Part shown: piece by piece, positions 8,967-15,887 of the stretch | How positions within the stretch are numbered: the first letter of the stretch is position 1 | Layout: every line of letters starts with the position of its first letter | DNA from: Candidatus Poribacteria bacterium | Lineage (GTDB): Bacteria; Poribacteria; WGA-4E; WGA-3G | DNA length: 64,000 nucleotides | Assembly: GCA_012270865.1 (NCBI GenBank) | Contig: JAAXHL010000113.1 | Coordinates: 1 to 64,000 of the forward strand | Reading direction: 5' to 3' | Program-made: the position numbers and the translations under genes | The notes under the pieces: generated by a model | Told to the model about the DNA's origin: nothing | Seen by the model: only the letters and a program-made list of their open reading frames with translations | Databases searched by the model: none

Positions 8967-9082
8967 TTATAGTAAAGCCCACAATTAATTGGATATCCAA
9001 AGATTAGCGGGGTTACAAACCCCGCCTGCAATGAGAGGGTTGTGTTTTCTAAGTGTCCGCTTATCTTCGGGCTTTACTATAA
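8967..9082. mobile_element. TIR element, family C, with nested GC-rich palindrome
   Basis: Perfect 14-base terminal inverted repeats: TTATAGTAAAGCCC (8967-8980) and GGGCTTTACTATAA (9069-9082). The inside contains the family A palindrome GCGGGGTTACAAACCCCGC at 9007-9025. The left 30 bases recur almost exactly at 57896-57926. No ORF. Together with the family B element this fills most of the 413-base gap between acpS and the next gene. Confidence 0.75.
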
Positions 9083-9084
9083 AA

Positions 9085-9108
9085 GGCGACATGTCGCCGG
9101 TATTTTTT
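9085..9108 (+). terminator. Hairpin followed by T-run upstream of the PorV-like gene
   Basis: The perfect palindrome GGCGACATGTCGCC (9085-9098) is followed by GGTATTTTTTTA. It could end read-through from the acpS operon, or act as an attenuator, because the RBS of the next gene lies only a few bases downstream. The very short loop makes it a moderate candidate. Confidence 0.4.
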
Positions 9109-9123
9109 TATTTGAGGTAAGAA

Positions 9124-10239
9124 GTGAAATACGTCCATAATTGTGCTTTAGTTGCCCTATTTTTTTTCGTCGCGTTCTATTTTACGATTTTGAGCAGTAA
9201 CGTCTCAGCAGAGAATACATCCGCTGCAGCGGATAGGTTTCTTAAACAACTGCTCGGAGCTGAACATTACGGAATGGGGGGTGCTTTTGTCGGTACCGCA
9301 CGCCGGGCAAACGCTGTCAGTAGTAACCCAGCCGGTATCGCTACTACAGAAACAAACCAATTTGCTATCCACGCAACCCGCTTTCCGCGGACAATCACAC
9401 TGTTATCTAAACCGAACTTTAACGCAAATTATGAAGATTATGGTCAGTATGAACAGCGTGCTTACGGTATCGAAACGGTAAACTGGGCATTTCCGGTCGG
9501 GCGGTTCGGTACCTTCGCGGTGGCATTCTCGTTTTTACAAGAAGGACGTTTTAGACGTGTTAACCATCTCGGAAAGGCACTCAACAGTTTTTCTGAAAAT
9601 AACCTCGCACTCGGACTCAGTTACGGATTAAGTATATTGGAGAACACCCTTATTGGCGTTGATACAAAGTGGATCCGTTCCAAGGTGACGGACACCGATG
9701 AGGTGGAACACCTCGGACACGGGTACGCTTACAACTTTGGTGTTATTCAACAATTGAGTGATGCCATTCAAGTCGGTGTCGTCGCAAGAAATCTGAGCAA
9801 CGGACTCTCCTTTACGGATGTTTCTATCCCTGATAGGATAACGCGGACAATTGCCGTAGGTGTCGCCTATCAGCGTGAAATATCGGATGTCGATTTGCGG
9901 ATCGGTTTTGATGTACATCCACCCTTCCAAGACGGTATCCGTACAAATGTCGGGACTGAGGTGTGGTATCGTCATCGAATCGGTGCCAGAATCGGTTATC
10001 TCCGTCATACCGAAATGCGTTACGCTTCGGTACTGCTTTTGGAGGATGCTTCGTTTGAAACGGAGGAACGCCTCTGGAAAGCTGAAGGTTTCTGCTTTGG
10101 ACTCGGTGTCCGATTTGGTCGTATAACATTTGACGCTGCGTATACACCGCAGTTCGTACCCACCGTAACGACCGAAGAACGTATCAATACTGTTCAAGGT
10201 GAAAACATGTATACCTTTTCAATCGGACAAACTTTCTAA
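9124..10239 (+). CDS. PorV/PorQ-like outer membrane beta-barrel protein
   Basis: 371 residues, starting at GTG with GAGGTAAG as RBS. A signal peptide (about 1-30, ending SNVSA) precedes a domain beginning GAEHYGMGGAFVGTARRANA, then SSNPAGIAT. GMGGAFV..A...A...NPAG is the hallmark of PorV/PorQ/UPF0164-type FadL-like barrels. Alternating strands follow and the protein ends in an aromatic residue (SIGQTF), as outer-membrane barrels often do. PorV proteins shuttle type IX secretion cargo. Two peptidases in the window carry matching C-terminal domains, but no T9SS core gene is present here, so the T9SS role is inference. Confidence 0.65.
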   Translation: MKYVHNCALVALFFFVAFYFTILSSNVSAENTSAAADRFLKQLLGAEHYGMGGAFVGTARRANAVSSNPAGIATTETNQFAIHATRFPRTITLLSKPNFNANYEDYGQYEQRAYGIETVNWAFPVGRFGTFAVAFSFLQEGRFRRVNHLGKALNSFSENNLALGLSYGLSILENTLIGVDTKWIRSKVTDTDEVEHLGHGYAYNFGVIQQLSDAIQVGVVARNLSNGLSFTDVSIPDRITRTIAVGVAYQREISDVDLRIGFDVHPPFQDGIRTNVGTEVWYRHRIGARIGYLRHTEMRYASVLLLEDASFETEERLWKAEGFCFGLGVRFGRITFDAAYTPQFVPTVTTEERINTVQGENMYTFSIGQTF

Positions 10240-10343
10240 CGGTAAGATTTAAGCAAAAGAGACTGAATTTTGGTACATATTAACCCGTACAAACGGTCGC
10301 AGGAACTGCTCTCTCACATCATGTTTCATCGGAGGAAAAATTC

Positions 10344-10793
10344 GTGGTGAAAAATTTGGACATAAAATATACGACTACGCATGAGTGGATTGAAATTCTC
10401 GACTTAGATTCCGGGGAGTGTAATGTCGGAATCACTGAACGAATTCAGGACGTATATGGCGACATCGTTTTTGTGGATTTACCGCAACTTGATGAATACG
10501 AACAGGGAGAGATAATCGGACGTATTGAGACATCGGATGGACAGAACCACTACATCTACTCACCTGTAAGCGGCGAGATATATGAAATTAATACGGCTCT
10601 CGAAGATGATGTTGAACTTCTTAACCGTTTTCCAGAGGGTGATGGGTGGATTTGTAAATTCTACATGGAAAATCCGAGCGAGATAGATGCACTCCTCAGC
10701 CTACGTGAATACGAGGCATACGAGGAGGACGAACTTGACGAGGAGGAATACTTACCAGAAACCGATTTTTATGAGAATATTGAGGATTATTGA
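10344..10793 (+). CDS. GcvH-like protein lacking the lipoyl lysine
   Basis: 149 residues, starting at GTG with CGGAGGAAA upstream. It follows the glycine cleavage H protein closely: TTHEWIEI, VGITERIQDVYGDIVFVDLP, YSPVSGEIYEIN and GDGWICKFYMENPSEIDALL. In true H proteins the segment before YSPVSGE reads ES.KA.S with the lysine that carries lipoate. Here it is IETSDGQNHYIYSPVSGE, with aspartate at the lysine position and one extra residue. Lipoylation therefore looks impossible. The protein also has an extra tail of about 25 residues made largely of Asp, Glu and Tyr. No gcvT or gcvP is nearby. It is probably a repurposed H-fold protein of unknown function. Confidence 0.8.
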   Translation: MVKNLDIKYTTTHEWIEILDLDSGECNVGITERIQDVYGDIVFVDLPQLDEYEQGEIIGRIETSDGQNHYIYSPVSGEIYEINTALEDDVELLNRFPEGDGWICKFYMENPSEIDALLSLREYEAYEEDELDEEEYLPETDFYENIEDY

Positions 10794-10814
10794 CACGACT
10801 GGCACAACCCCGTT

Positions 10815-10838
10815 TGCAGGTGGGGTTTGTAACCCTGC
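10815..10838. repeat. Family A GC-rich palindrome (degenerate copy)
   Basis: TGCAGGTGGGGTTTGTAACC and the following CTGCTT form an imperfect palindrome of the GCGGGGTTACAAACCCCGC family. It sits between the converging GcvH-like and methyltransferase genes. Confidence 0.7.
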
Positions 10839-10854
10839 TTACAGTGTCTAAACG

Positions 10855-11799
10855 CTACGCTTCTATTACAGAAGCGATGAAGATACGCCTAACGATGCTA
10901 AGTTTTGGAACGGGGATAACAGTCTCTATCTGGTAGCCCAAATCATTTAGTGGGTTGGTAAGGTCACGAAGGTCTATGAACGCTGCTTTTGGCGCGCACG
11001 TCCGTAAATTCGCCAAAATTTCGATATCTTGTGATTTATCCTTGCTGAGGTTAATGCCATAGGGCAGGTCTGTGGCGACCGCATCGAACTGTCCGCTAAC
11101 CTGTCGTGCATCACCTAATGCGACATCTGCTGTGAGTCCGAAATGCTGTAAATTTTTCGTTGTTGCGCCTACCATCCGTGGGTTGTTGTCGTAACCGACT
11201 GCTTGGATACCGCTATGTGCAGCCGACATTACGATTGTCCCTGTTCCGCAGCACGGATCGAGGAGTCGATCTCCTGGACGCGCCATTAGATTGACCAGTA
11301 CACGCGCCAATCGCGATGGTAGCGAACTTGATGTCACGTACGGACGCTGGTCGTGTGCCAGCCATACGTTATCGGATTCAGAGAGAAGCCGCCCAAACCA
11401 TATCTGTTCGGCTGTGACAACCGCTAAAAAGGTAACTTGTGGCTGGCTAAGATTCGCGCGCCCCCCGATAGCACTGCCGATATCGCGTGCCAGTTCCATA
11501 GAGTTGACCTCTAAACTGCGCGGCTTTTTCACGACAGACACCCGAAACTCGTCGGCGTGTAAATCGGCAGAACGGAGGTCCGCACAAAGTTCGGTGAGGC
11601 TTGAAGTTTGAAAAAGGATTTCACTGCAGCTCTTCAAATACGCGCTCCGTCGCACGTCAACAGACTGTTCTGAGATCGTGATCCCGTGCATATTCGGGGC
11701 AGCCCCTGTCAGCGTCATACACTCGGCAGTGACTAACGCCGTAAGACCTTCTGGAATCGCTGTCAGATAAAGGTATGTAGGGTTTGCTTGCAACGCCAT
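10855..11799 (-). CDS. THUMP/TRM11-type RNA N2-guanine methyltransferase-like protein
   Basis: About 314 residues from the ATG at 11799; a TTG at 11817 would add six. The C-terminal half holds an AdoMet-binding motif, RLLDPCCGTGTIVMSAAHSG, near residue 190 and the catalytic DLPYG near residue 250. This motif belongs to amino-methyltransferases acting on tRNA guanine-10 (TRM11/Trm-G10 type). The N-terminal 150 residues (YLYLTAIPEGLTALVTAE...) fit the degenerate THUMP-like region that binds tRNA. It is convergent with the GcvH-like gene. The specific target nucleotide cannot be proven from sequence. Confidence 0.75.
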   Translation of the reverse strand: MALQANPTYLYLTAIPEGLTALVTAECMTLTGAAPNMHGITISEQSVDVRRSAYLKSCSEILFQTSSLTELCADLRSADLHADEFRVSVVKKPRSLEVNSMELARDIGSAIGGRANLSQPQVTFLAVVTAEQIWFGRLLSESDNVWLAHDQRPYVTSSSLPSRLARVLVNLMARPGDRLLDPCCGTGTIVMSAAHSGIQAVGYDNNPRMVGATTKNLQHFGLTADVALGDARQVSGQFDAVATDLPYGINLSKDKSQDIEILANLRTCAPKAAFIDLRDLTNPLNDLGYQIETVIPVPKLSIVRRIFIASVIEA

Positions 11800-11859
11800 C
11801 AATTGATTTAACTCCAAGATCAGTCTTAATTGTGTGAAACCCGTTCAACTAACTAATTC

Positions 11860-11979
11860 AGGACTTACGCAATTTTGACTGCAGCCCGTTCTGTTAGATG
11901 AGAATCTTCAGAAAACACAGCGGTCTCCTGCCACAAACTATGAAGTTTGTGCTACAAAAGAGCAGCATGCGTAAGTCCT
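11860..11979. mobile_element. TIR element, family B, copy 2
   Basis: 120 bases from AGGACTTACGCA (11860-11871) to TGCGTAAGTCCT (11968-11979). The inside holds the hairpin CACAAACTATGAAGTTTGTG followed by CTACAAAAGAG. It occupies the divergent gap between the RNA methyltransferase and the MqnD-like gene. Confidence 0.75.
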
Positions 11980-12033
11980 GTAATTATAGCACTATCAGAA
12001 CAAAACTGCAATCAGATACAGAAAAGGAAACTT

Positions 12034-12873
12034 ATGACACAGACAGAAAAAATACGGATTGGACACAGCCCGGACTCCGATGACGCGTTCATGTTCTACG
12101 CACTCGCTAAAGGGTTGATTCCGACCGACCCCTATGAGATCGTTCATGTGATTGAAGATATTGAGTCTTTGAATCAACGAGCACTCGCGGCAGAACTTGA
12201 GGTTACGGCAATCTCGGTTCATGCTTACGCGTATGTCGCGAAAGATTACGCACTCATGCCTTGTGGAGCAAGTATCGGGGATCGTTATGGACCGCTTGTC
12301 GTCGCGAAAACACCAATTGACAGCCTTGAAGGTAAACGAATTGCTATCCCAGGGAAAATGACAACCGCCTATCTTACACTGAGTCTCTTTCAACCGAACC
12401 TTGAAGTAGAAACCCGTCCTTTTGACAAAATATTAGACGCTGTTCAACAAGGCGAGGTGGACGCTGGACTTATTATTCACGAAGGGCAATTAACCTACGC
12501 CCGCGAAGGGCTTCACAAAGTTATTGATTTGGGGGAATGGTGGTACGAAGAGACCGGACTTCCACTCCCACTTGGTGCCAATGTCATCCGTCGTAATCTC
12601 GGCACCGAGAGAATACGTGAGATAACCGCACTCCTGAAACAGAGCATTCAGTATTCACTCGACCATCGGTCACGTGGATTAGAGTACGCGATGACATACG
12701 CACGCGACATGGAGACCGCACTTGCTGACAAATTTGTTGGAATGTACGTCAATGACTATACACTCGATTATGGCGATAAAGGGAGAACAGGTGTCCGAGA
12801 ATTGCTCCGGCGTGGCAACGAGGCAGGCATAATCCCACACCGTGTAGATGCTGATTTCGTCACGCTCGAATAG
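12034..12873 (+). CDS. MqnD-like periplasmic-binding-fold protein (menaquinone/futalosine pathway type)
   Basis: 279 residues from ATG 12034, preceded by AAGGAAA; a longer frame to 11947 would read through the repeat element. It opens IRIGHSPDSDDAFMFYALAKG, the family motif SP..DDAFMFYAL of MqnA/MqnD/SBP proteins. MqnD makes 1,4-dihydroxy-6-naphthoate in the futalosine route to menaquinone. Other conserved text: ALAAELEVTAISVHAY, LIIHEGQLTYA, PLPLGANVIRRNLG. HEGQ holds the histidine important in MqnD. No other mqn gene is close, so the assignment as a true MqnD rather than a relative is moderate. Confidence 0.72.
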   Translation: MTQTEKIRIGHSPDSDDAFMFYALAKGLIPTDPYEIVHVIEDIESLNQRALAAELEVTAISVHAYAYVAKDYALMPCGASIGDRYGPLVVAKTPIDSLEGKRIAIPGKMTTAYLTLSLFQPNLEVETRPFDKILDAVQQGEVDAGLIIHEGQLTYAREGLHKVIDLGEWWYEETGLPLPLGANVIRRNLGTERIREITALLKQSIQYSLDHRSRGLEYAMTYARDMETALADKFVGMYVNDYTLDYGDKGRTGVRELLRRGNEAGIIPHRVDADFVTLE

Positions 12874-12930
12874 TCAGGCAATTCCACGCTGATAAACCGA
12901 AACGCTACGTCTCTTTTGAGGGTGGAAACT

Positions 12931-13158
12931 GTGGATACAAAACGCCGTAGATTTTTCCATTTAGAAGACGCTGATGGAAAGGAACTCGCGAATGGGATCC
13001 TATACGACGAGGGAAACGTTCAGGTGTTGTGGCGAATAGATCGCGGCTATACAGCAGAACAGTACGCCTCCGTTAGTCTTATATTAGATCTGATACCAGG
13101 GATTACGGTGTTACGGCTTAAAGAGACCACCGAATGTCAGCAGAGAACAGAGACATAG
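12931..13158 (+). CDS. Conserved-looking small protein of unknown function
   Basis: 75 residues from GTG 12931, chosen because GAGGGTGG lies six bases upstream; in-frame TTG 12916 and GTG 12922 are alternatives. It begins MDTKRRRFFHLEDADGKELA and has a compact alpha/beta look with IDRGYTAEQYASVSLILDLIPGITVLRL. No family is recognised. It is 57 bases after the MqnD-like gene on the same strand and is followed by a hairpin terminator, so it is probably the last gene of that transcript. Confidence 0.6.
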   Translation: MDTKRRRFFHLEDADGKELANGILYDEGNVQVLWRIDRGYTAEQYASVSLILDLIPGITVLRLKETTECQQRTET

Positions 13159-13160
13159 AA

Positions 13161-13202
13161 ACGGCAACTTGGTGCTCGTTAAATTGAAGTTGCCGTATTT
13201 TT
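13161..13202 (+). terminator. Rho-independent terminator
   Basis: Stem ACGGCAACTT (13161-13170) pairs perfectly with AAGTTGCCGT (13187-13196), followed by ATTTTTAA. It lies directly after the 75-residue gene and reaches the stop of the convergent gene at 13201, so it may serve both directions. Confidence 0.7.
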
Positions 13203-14085
13203 AACGGAGTCTCCGATCACCTAATTTGATAATTTCTCCACTCTCTTGGGCGACAAACATATACCCAAGTCCGTCTAATGCTACACCCTCTTGCTCATCA
13301 CCGGGCAAGAGGTATCTACTTAAAATTTCACCCTGCCGATTCATCTCCACGAAGAGGTTCGTTGTATCACTGATTAAGATCAAGATATCGTCTCGCGTAT
13401 CATAAGTGAGTCCCGAAATATCAATGAAATCCATTTTGTAAGCGTTAATAATAGTGCCTTCCGCTTTCCGAGCTGTTGCAGTCCGAAGCGGCACAACGAC
13501 TTCACATACAACGGAGGGTTCGTCCTTATCTTTGAGGCTGAAGGATTGATTTCCGACCCAGAAAGTACCGCCTTCGGGGTGTGATATGTCTGGCACAAAA
13601 GCGACCGCCTCAATCCCCATACCGCCTTTCTTCAGGAGTAGTTTCCCTTTAAATTCTCTGTGAATCCTGAATTCTCTTTGAATCGTGAGCGTTTCTGGGT
13701 CAAGTTCGATGATCGCTTCATCATCCTCGACTGCTACATATAATAGACCTGTCGTCGGATCTACTGTAATCCCTTCAATGTCGAGTTCATTTACACCGTT
13801 AGTTTGGATAGGTTTGCCATTTAGGTTGATCTCGTAGACGATACCTGAATCATCTGCAATAAAGAGGCTCTTCCGGAGCGGGTGATATGTAATGCCCGAG
13901 GGCTCCGCGATATGTCCTTTTGCAATATTCCGAATCCAATTATAGGGAAGGTCTACTGGGCGCGATCCGGCTGTCTGCTGCGTTTCAGTCTGCTCCATCC
14001 GCACCAAGGAATAGACCAGAATCCCACTGATTCCGATGATTAAAATGACGAGAAGCACTCTTTGGTAGGACATCAGGTTCACCAT
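13201..14085 (-). CDS. SdiA-regulated (YjiK)-family beta-propeller protein, membrane anchored
   Basis: 294 residues. An N-terminal anchor (VLLVILIIGISGILVYSLV, about 10-28) is followed by a six-bladed propeller-like domain: GHIAEPSGITYHP, SLFIADDSGIVYEINLNG, DIEGITVDPTTGLLYVAVED, GIEAVAFVPD, GTFWVGNQ, DISGLTYDTRDDILILISD and EGVALDGLGYMFVAQE. This order of blades is that of the SdiA-regulated/YjiK family, whose biochemical function is unknown. The domain should face the periplasm. It is convergent with the upstream plus-strand genes and shares a terminator with them. Confidence 0.75.
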   Translation of the reverse strand: MVNLMSYQRVLLVILIIGISGILVYSLVRMEQTETQQTAGSRPVDLPYNWIRNIAKGHIAEPSGITYHPLRKSLFIADDSGIVYEINLNGKPIQTNGVNELDIEGITVDPTTGLLYVAVEDDEAIIELDPETLTIQREFRIHREFKGKLLLKKGGMGIEAVAFVPDISHPEGGTFWVGNQSFSLKDKDEPSVVCEVVVPLRTATARKAEGTIINAYKMDFIDISGLTYDTRDDILILISDTTNLFVEMNRQGEILSRYLLPGDEQEGVALDGLGYMFVAQESGEIIKLGDRRLR

Positions 14086-14406
14086 ATTTCATCCTAAGGT
14101 TTTCGTGATTAGATGCTATCTATACTTTATCATATTTGCTTGACTGAATCAAGAAAAAACAGAATCACTCAATATTACGCCATTTCTAAACCACCGATAT
14201 CAAGCCTGCTATCCGTTCATCATAGCGGTTGGGTTTCCCAATGCCTACGACGAAAATTTATGCACACGGCTCAATTAACTGAAGCACAAGGACTGCTTAG
14301 TAGAAAATTTTTTGTGTTTTCCTTGACAAACTGTTCCGAGTGATGCTATTATATTTTAAATTTCAATTTCCGTGTAGGTGTTACACCTGAGAACAAGGAG
14401 CGGGAT
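14086..14406. other. Intergenic region upstream of the crystallin-ThuA gene
   Basis: 321 bases between divergent genes. Its right end holds a near-consensus promoter (listed separately) and the RBS AAGGAGC of the next gene. The left part contains no ORF, hairpin or repeat that I could recognise. Confidence 0.5.
14323..14352 (+). promoter_or_regulatory. Sigma70-type promoter of the crystallin-ThuA gene
   Basis: -35 TTGACA at 14323-14328, an 18-base spacer, and -10 TATTAT at 14347-14352, about 55 bases before the start codon. The same hexamer pair and spacing recur at 39728. Confidence 0.72.
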
Positions 14407-15822
14407 ATGGCGAATATGCCGAGGCTCGTCGTTGAAGTCTTTGAACATGTGAATTTTAATGGACGTAAACTAACCTTGATTGAGTCGGTACCGAACACCT
14501 CAGAAATCGGTGCCCAGGATATTATCTCTTCAATCAAAATTTACAAAGGTCCAGGGTTCAACGCGTCGCCAAACTACAAGGCTATTTTTCACGAGCATGA
14601 GAACTATAGGGGACGACGGTTAGTCCTTGCTCCTGGATTTTACCCCAATATTCACGACATCCCTTATAACTTCGGTGATGCAATTACGGCTATTAGTTTT
14701 AGCCCGTCAGCGCACCCGACCCCACCGGAGTACGGTGCCGTTCCGGTTATCATTGAAGTGTTTCGCGACGTAGATTATAGTGGACAGCGAAGCGTGATTA
14801 TGCGGGATGTCAGTTCGGTATTCGAGATCGGCATGAATGACACAATTTCGTCGATTCGCATCCAACGCGGTCCCAGTTTCCCGTTCAGTGGGTGCCATGT
14901 GATCTTCTACGAACACGTTAATTTTGAGGGGCGCCGTCTAAATTTAAGCTTGAATTCGCGCGAATTTCAGTTGGGGCTGCGGAATCTCAGGTCGCTACCA
15001 CACTCACAATCTTTTTCGGATATTATATCTTCTATAAAGATTGTCCCGTTAGGGGTATTTCGTGTTTTGATCGTTGTCGGGGACAGCCTGACCAGTGAAC
15101 CGGCAGTGTTGGAGTCGTTGACAACAATTGAAGGCTTGGAATTCCAATTTACAACTGTGCATGTCAATGACAACCCAGAAAATCGAGGGGACCCTAACAA
15201 TGCAGTCAAACTCTCAAGCATAGTACTCACAAACTACGACATTATTTGGTTCACGTGGAACGCCCCAGGGCATGACGGTGAATACTTCGTTGAAGATGCT
15301 GAGCAAGAGATTCAAGAGTTTGTCCGAAAAGGTGGAGTCGTCTGGGCTTCTGCAATGGATAATCATATCGTCCCACCTGACGGTGTGCATAACGCTGAAC
15401 CTCAGTGGCGCGGCGATTGGCTGCCTGTCAATAGACATCCGATTCGTGTGATTAATTCCGAAGATGGGAATGTCAACGTCACAGATGATGGCCAGAAGAC
15501 CGGCATGTTTACCTGGCCGCACAAAATTAACGTAGACGCGTTAATAACCGATGATCACTGGGTCACAGATGATCGGAGTTACCGAAAATTGGCTGTCAGA
15601 GAGGATAACGGCGATGCCGTCAGTATACAACTCCAATGGGGTGAAGGTTATTATGTTGCTTTTGCTGTCGATACCCGGGACCCTCATCGTACCTCAATGG
15701 CAAAACCTCTCATCGAAAATGCCCTCTGTTACTTAGCGAACCTCGCATGGCAGACTTCTCCACGTCAACCGCTCAAGGGGCGATATCGGACGCACCTGAG
15801 CGATCAAGAAATTTTCCGATAA
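14407..15822 (+). CDS. Four beta/gamma-crystallin motifs fused to a ThuA-like domain
   Basis: 471 residues with no signal peptide. Four Greek-key motifs occupy about residues 5-216, each opening with an (V/I)x(V/F)(F/Y)E-H-x-N-(F/Y)-x-G-R-like phrase: VEVFEHVNFNGRKL, AIFHEHENYRGRRL, IEVFRDVDYSGQRS and VIFYEHVNFEGRRL. Motifs 1, 3 and 4 end in DIISSI or DTISSI, matching the crystallin calcium-binding pattern N/D-N/D-x-I-S-S. Residues about 217-455 form a ThuA/glutamine-amidotransferase-like fold (FRVLIVVGDSLTSEP, YDIIWFTWNAPGHDGE, FVRKGGVVWASAMDNH, GEGYYVAFAVDTRDPH). The pairing is unusual; a calcium-dependent structural or sugar-related role is possible but unproven. RBS AAGGAGC; strong promoter. 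Confidence 0.8.
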   Translation: MANMPRLVVEVFEHVNFNGRKLTLIESVPNTSEIGAQDIISSIKIYKGPGFNASPNYKAIFHEHENYRGRRLVLAPGFYPNIHDIPYNFGDAITAISFSPSAHPTPPEYGAVPVIIEVFRDVDYSGQRSVIMRDVSSVFEIGMNDTISSIRIQRGPSFPFSGCHVIFYEHVNFEGRRLNLSLNSREFQLGLRNLRSLPHSQSFSDIISSIKIVPLGVFRVLIVVGDSLTSEPAVLESLTTIEGLEFQFTTVHVNDNPENRGDPNNAVKLSSIVLTNYDIIWFTWNAPGHDGEYFVEDAEQEIQEFVRKGGVVWASAMDNHIVPPDGVHNAEPQWRGDWLPVNRHPIRVINSEDGNVNVTDDGQKTGMFTWPHKINVDALITDDHWVTDDRSYRKLAVREDNGDAVSIQLQWGEGYYVAFAVDTRDPHRTSMAKPLIENALCYLANLAWQTSPRQPLKGRYRTHLSDQEIFR

Positions 15823-15887
15823 AAAAACTTTAGAGGACATCAAAACAGACCTCCGTGCTTCCAGATTATTGCCTATAGGAGAATTGA

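Noticed and set aside
9069..9108. A riboswitch upstream of the PorV-like gene
   Set aside because: Only a short palindrome and a T-run are visible; no conserved aptamer core was recognised.
10344..10793. A canonical glycine cleavage H protein
   Set aside because: The lipoyl lysine is missing and no gcvT or gcvP is near, so the name gcvH was not assigned.
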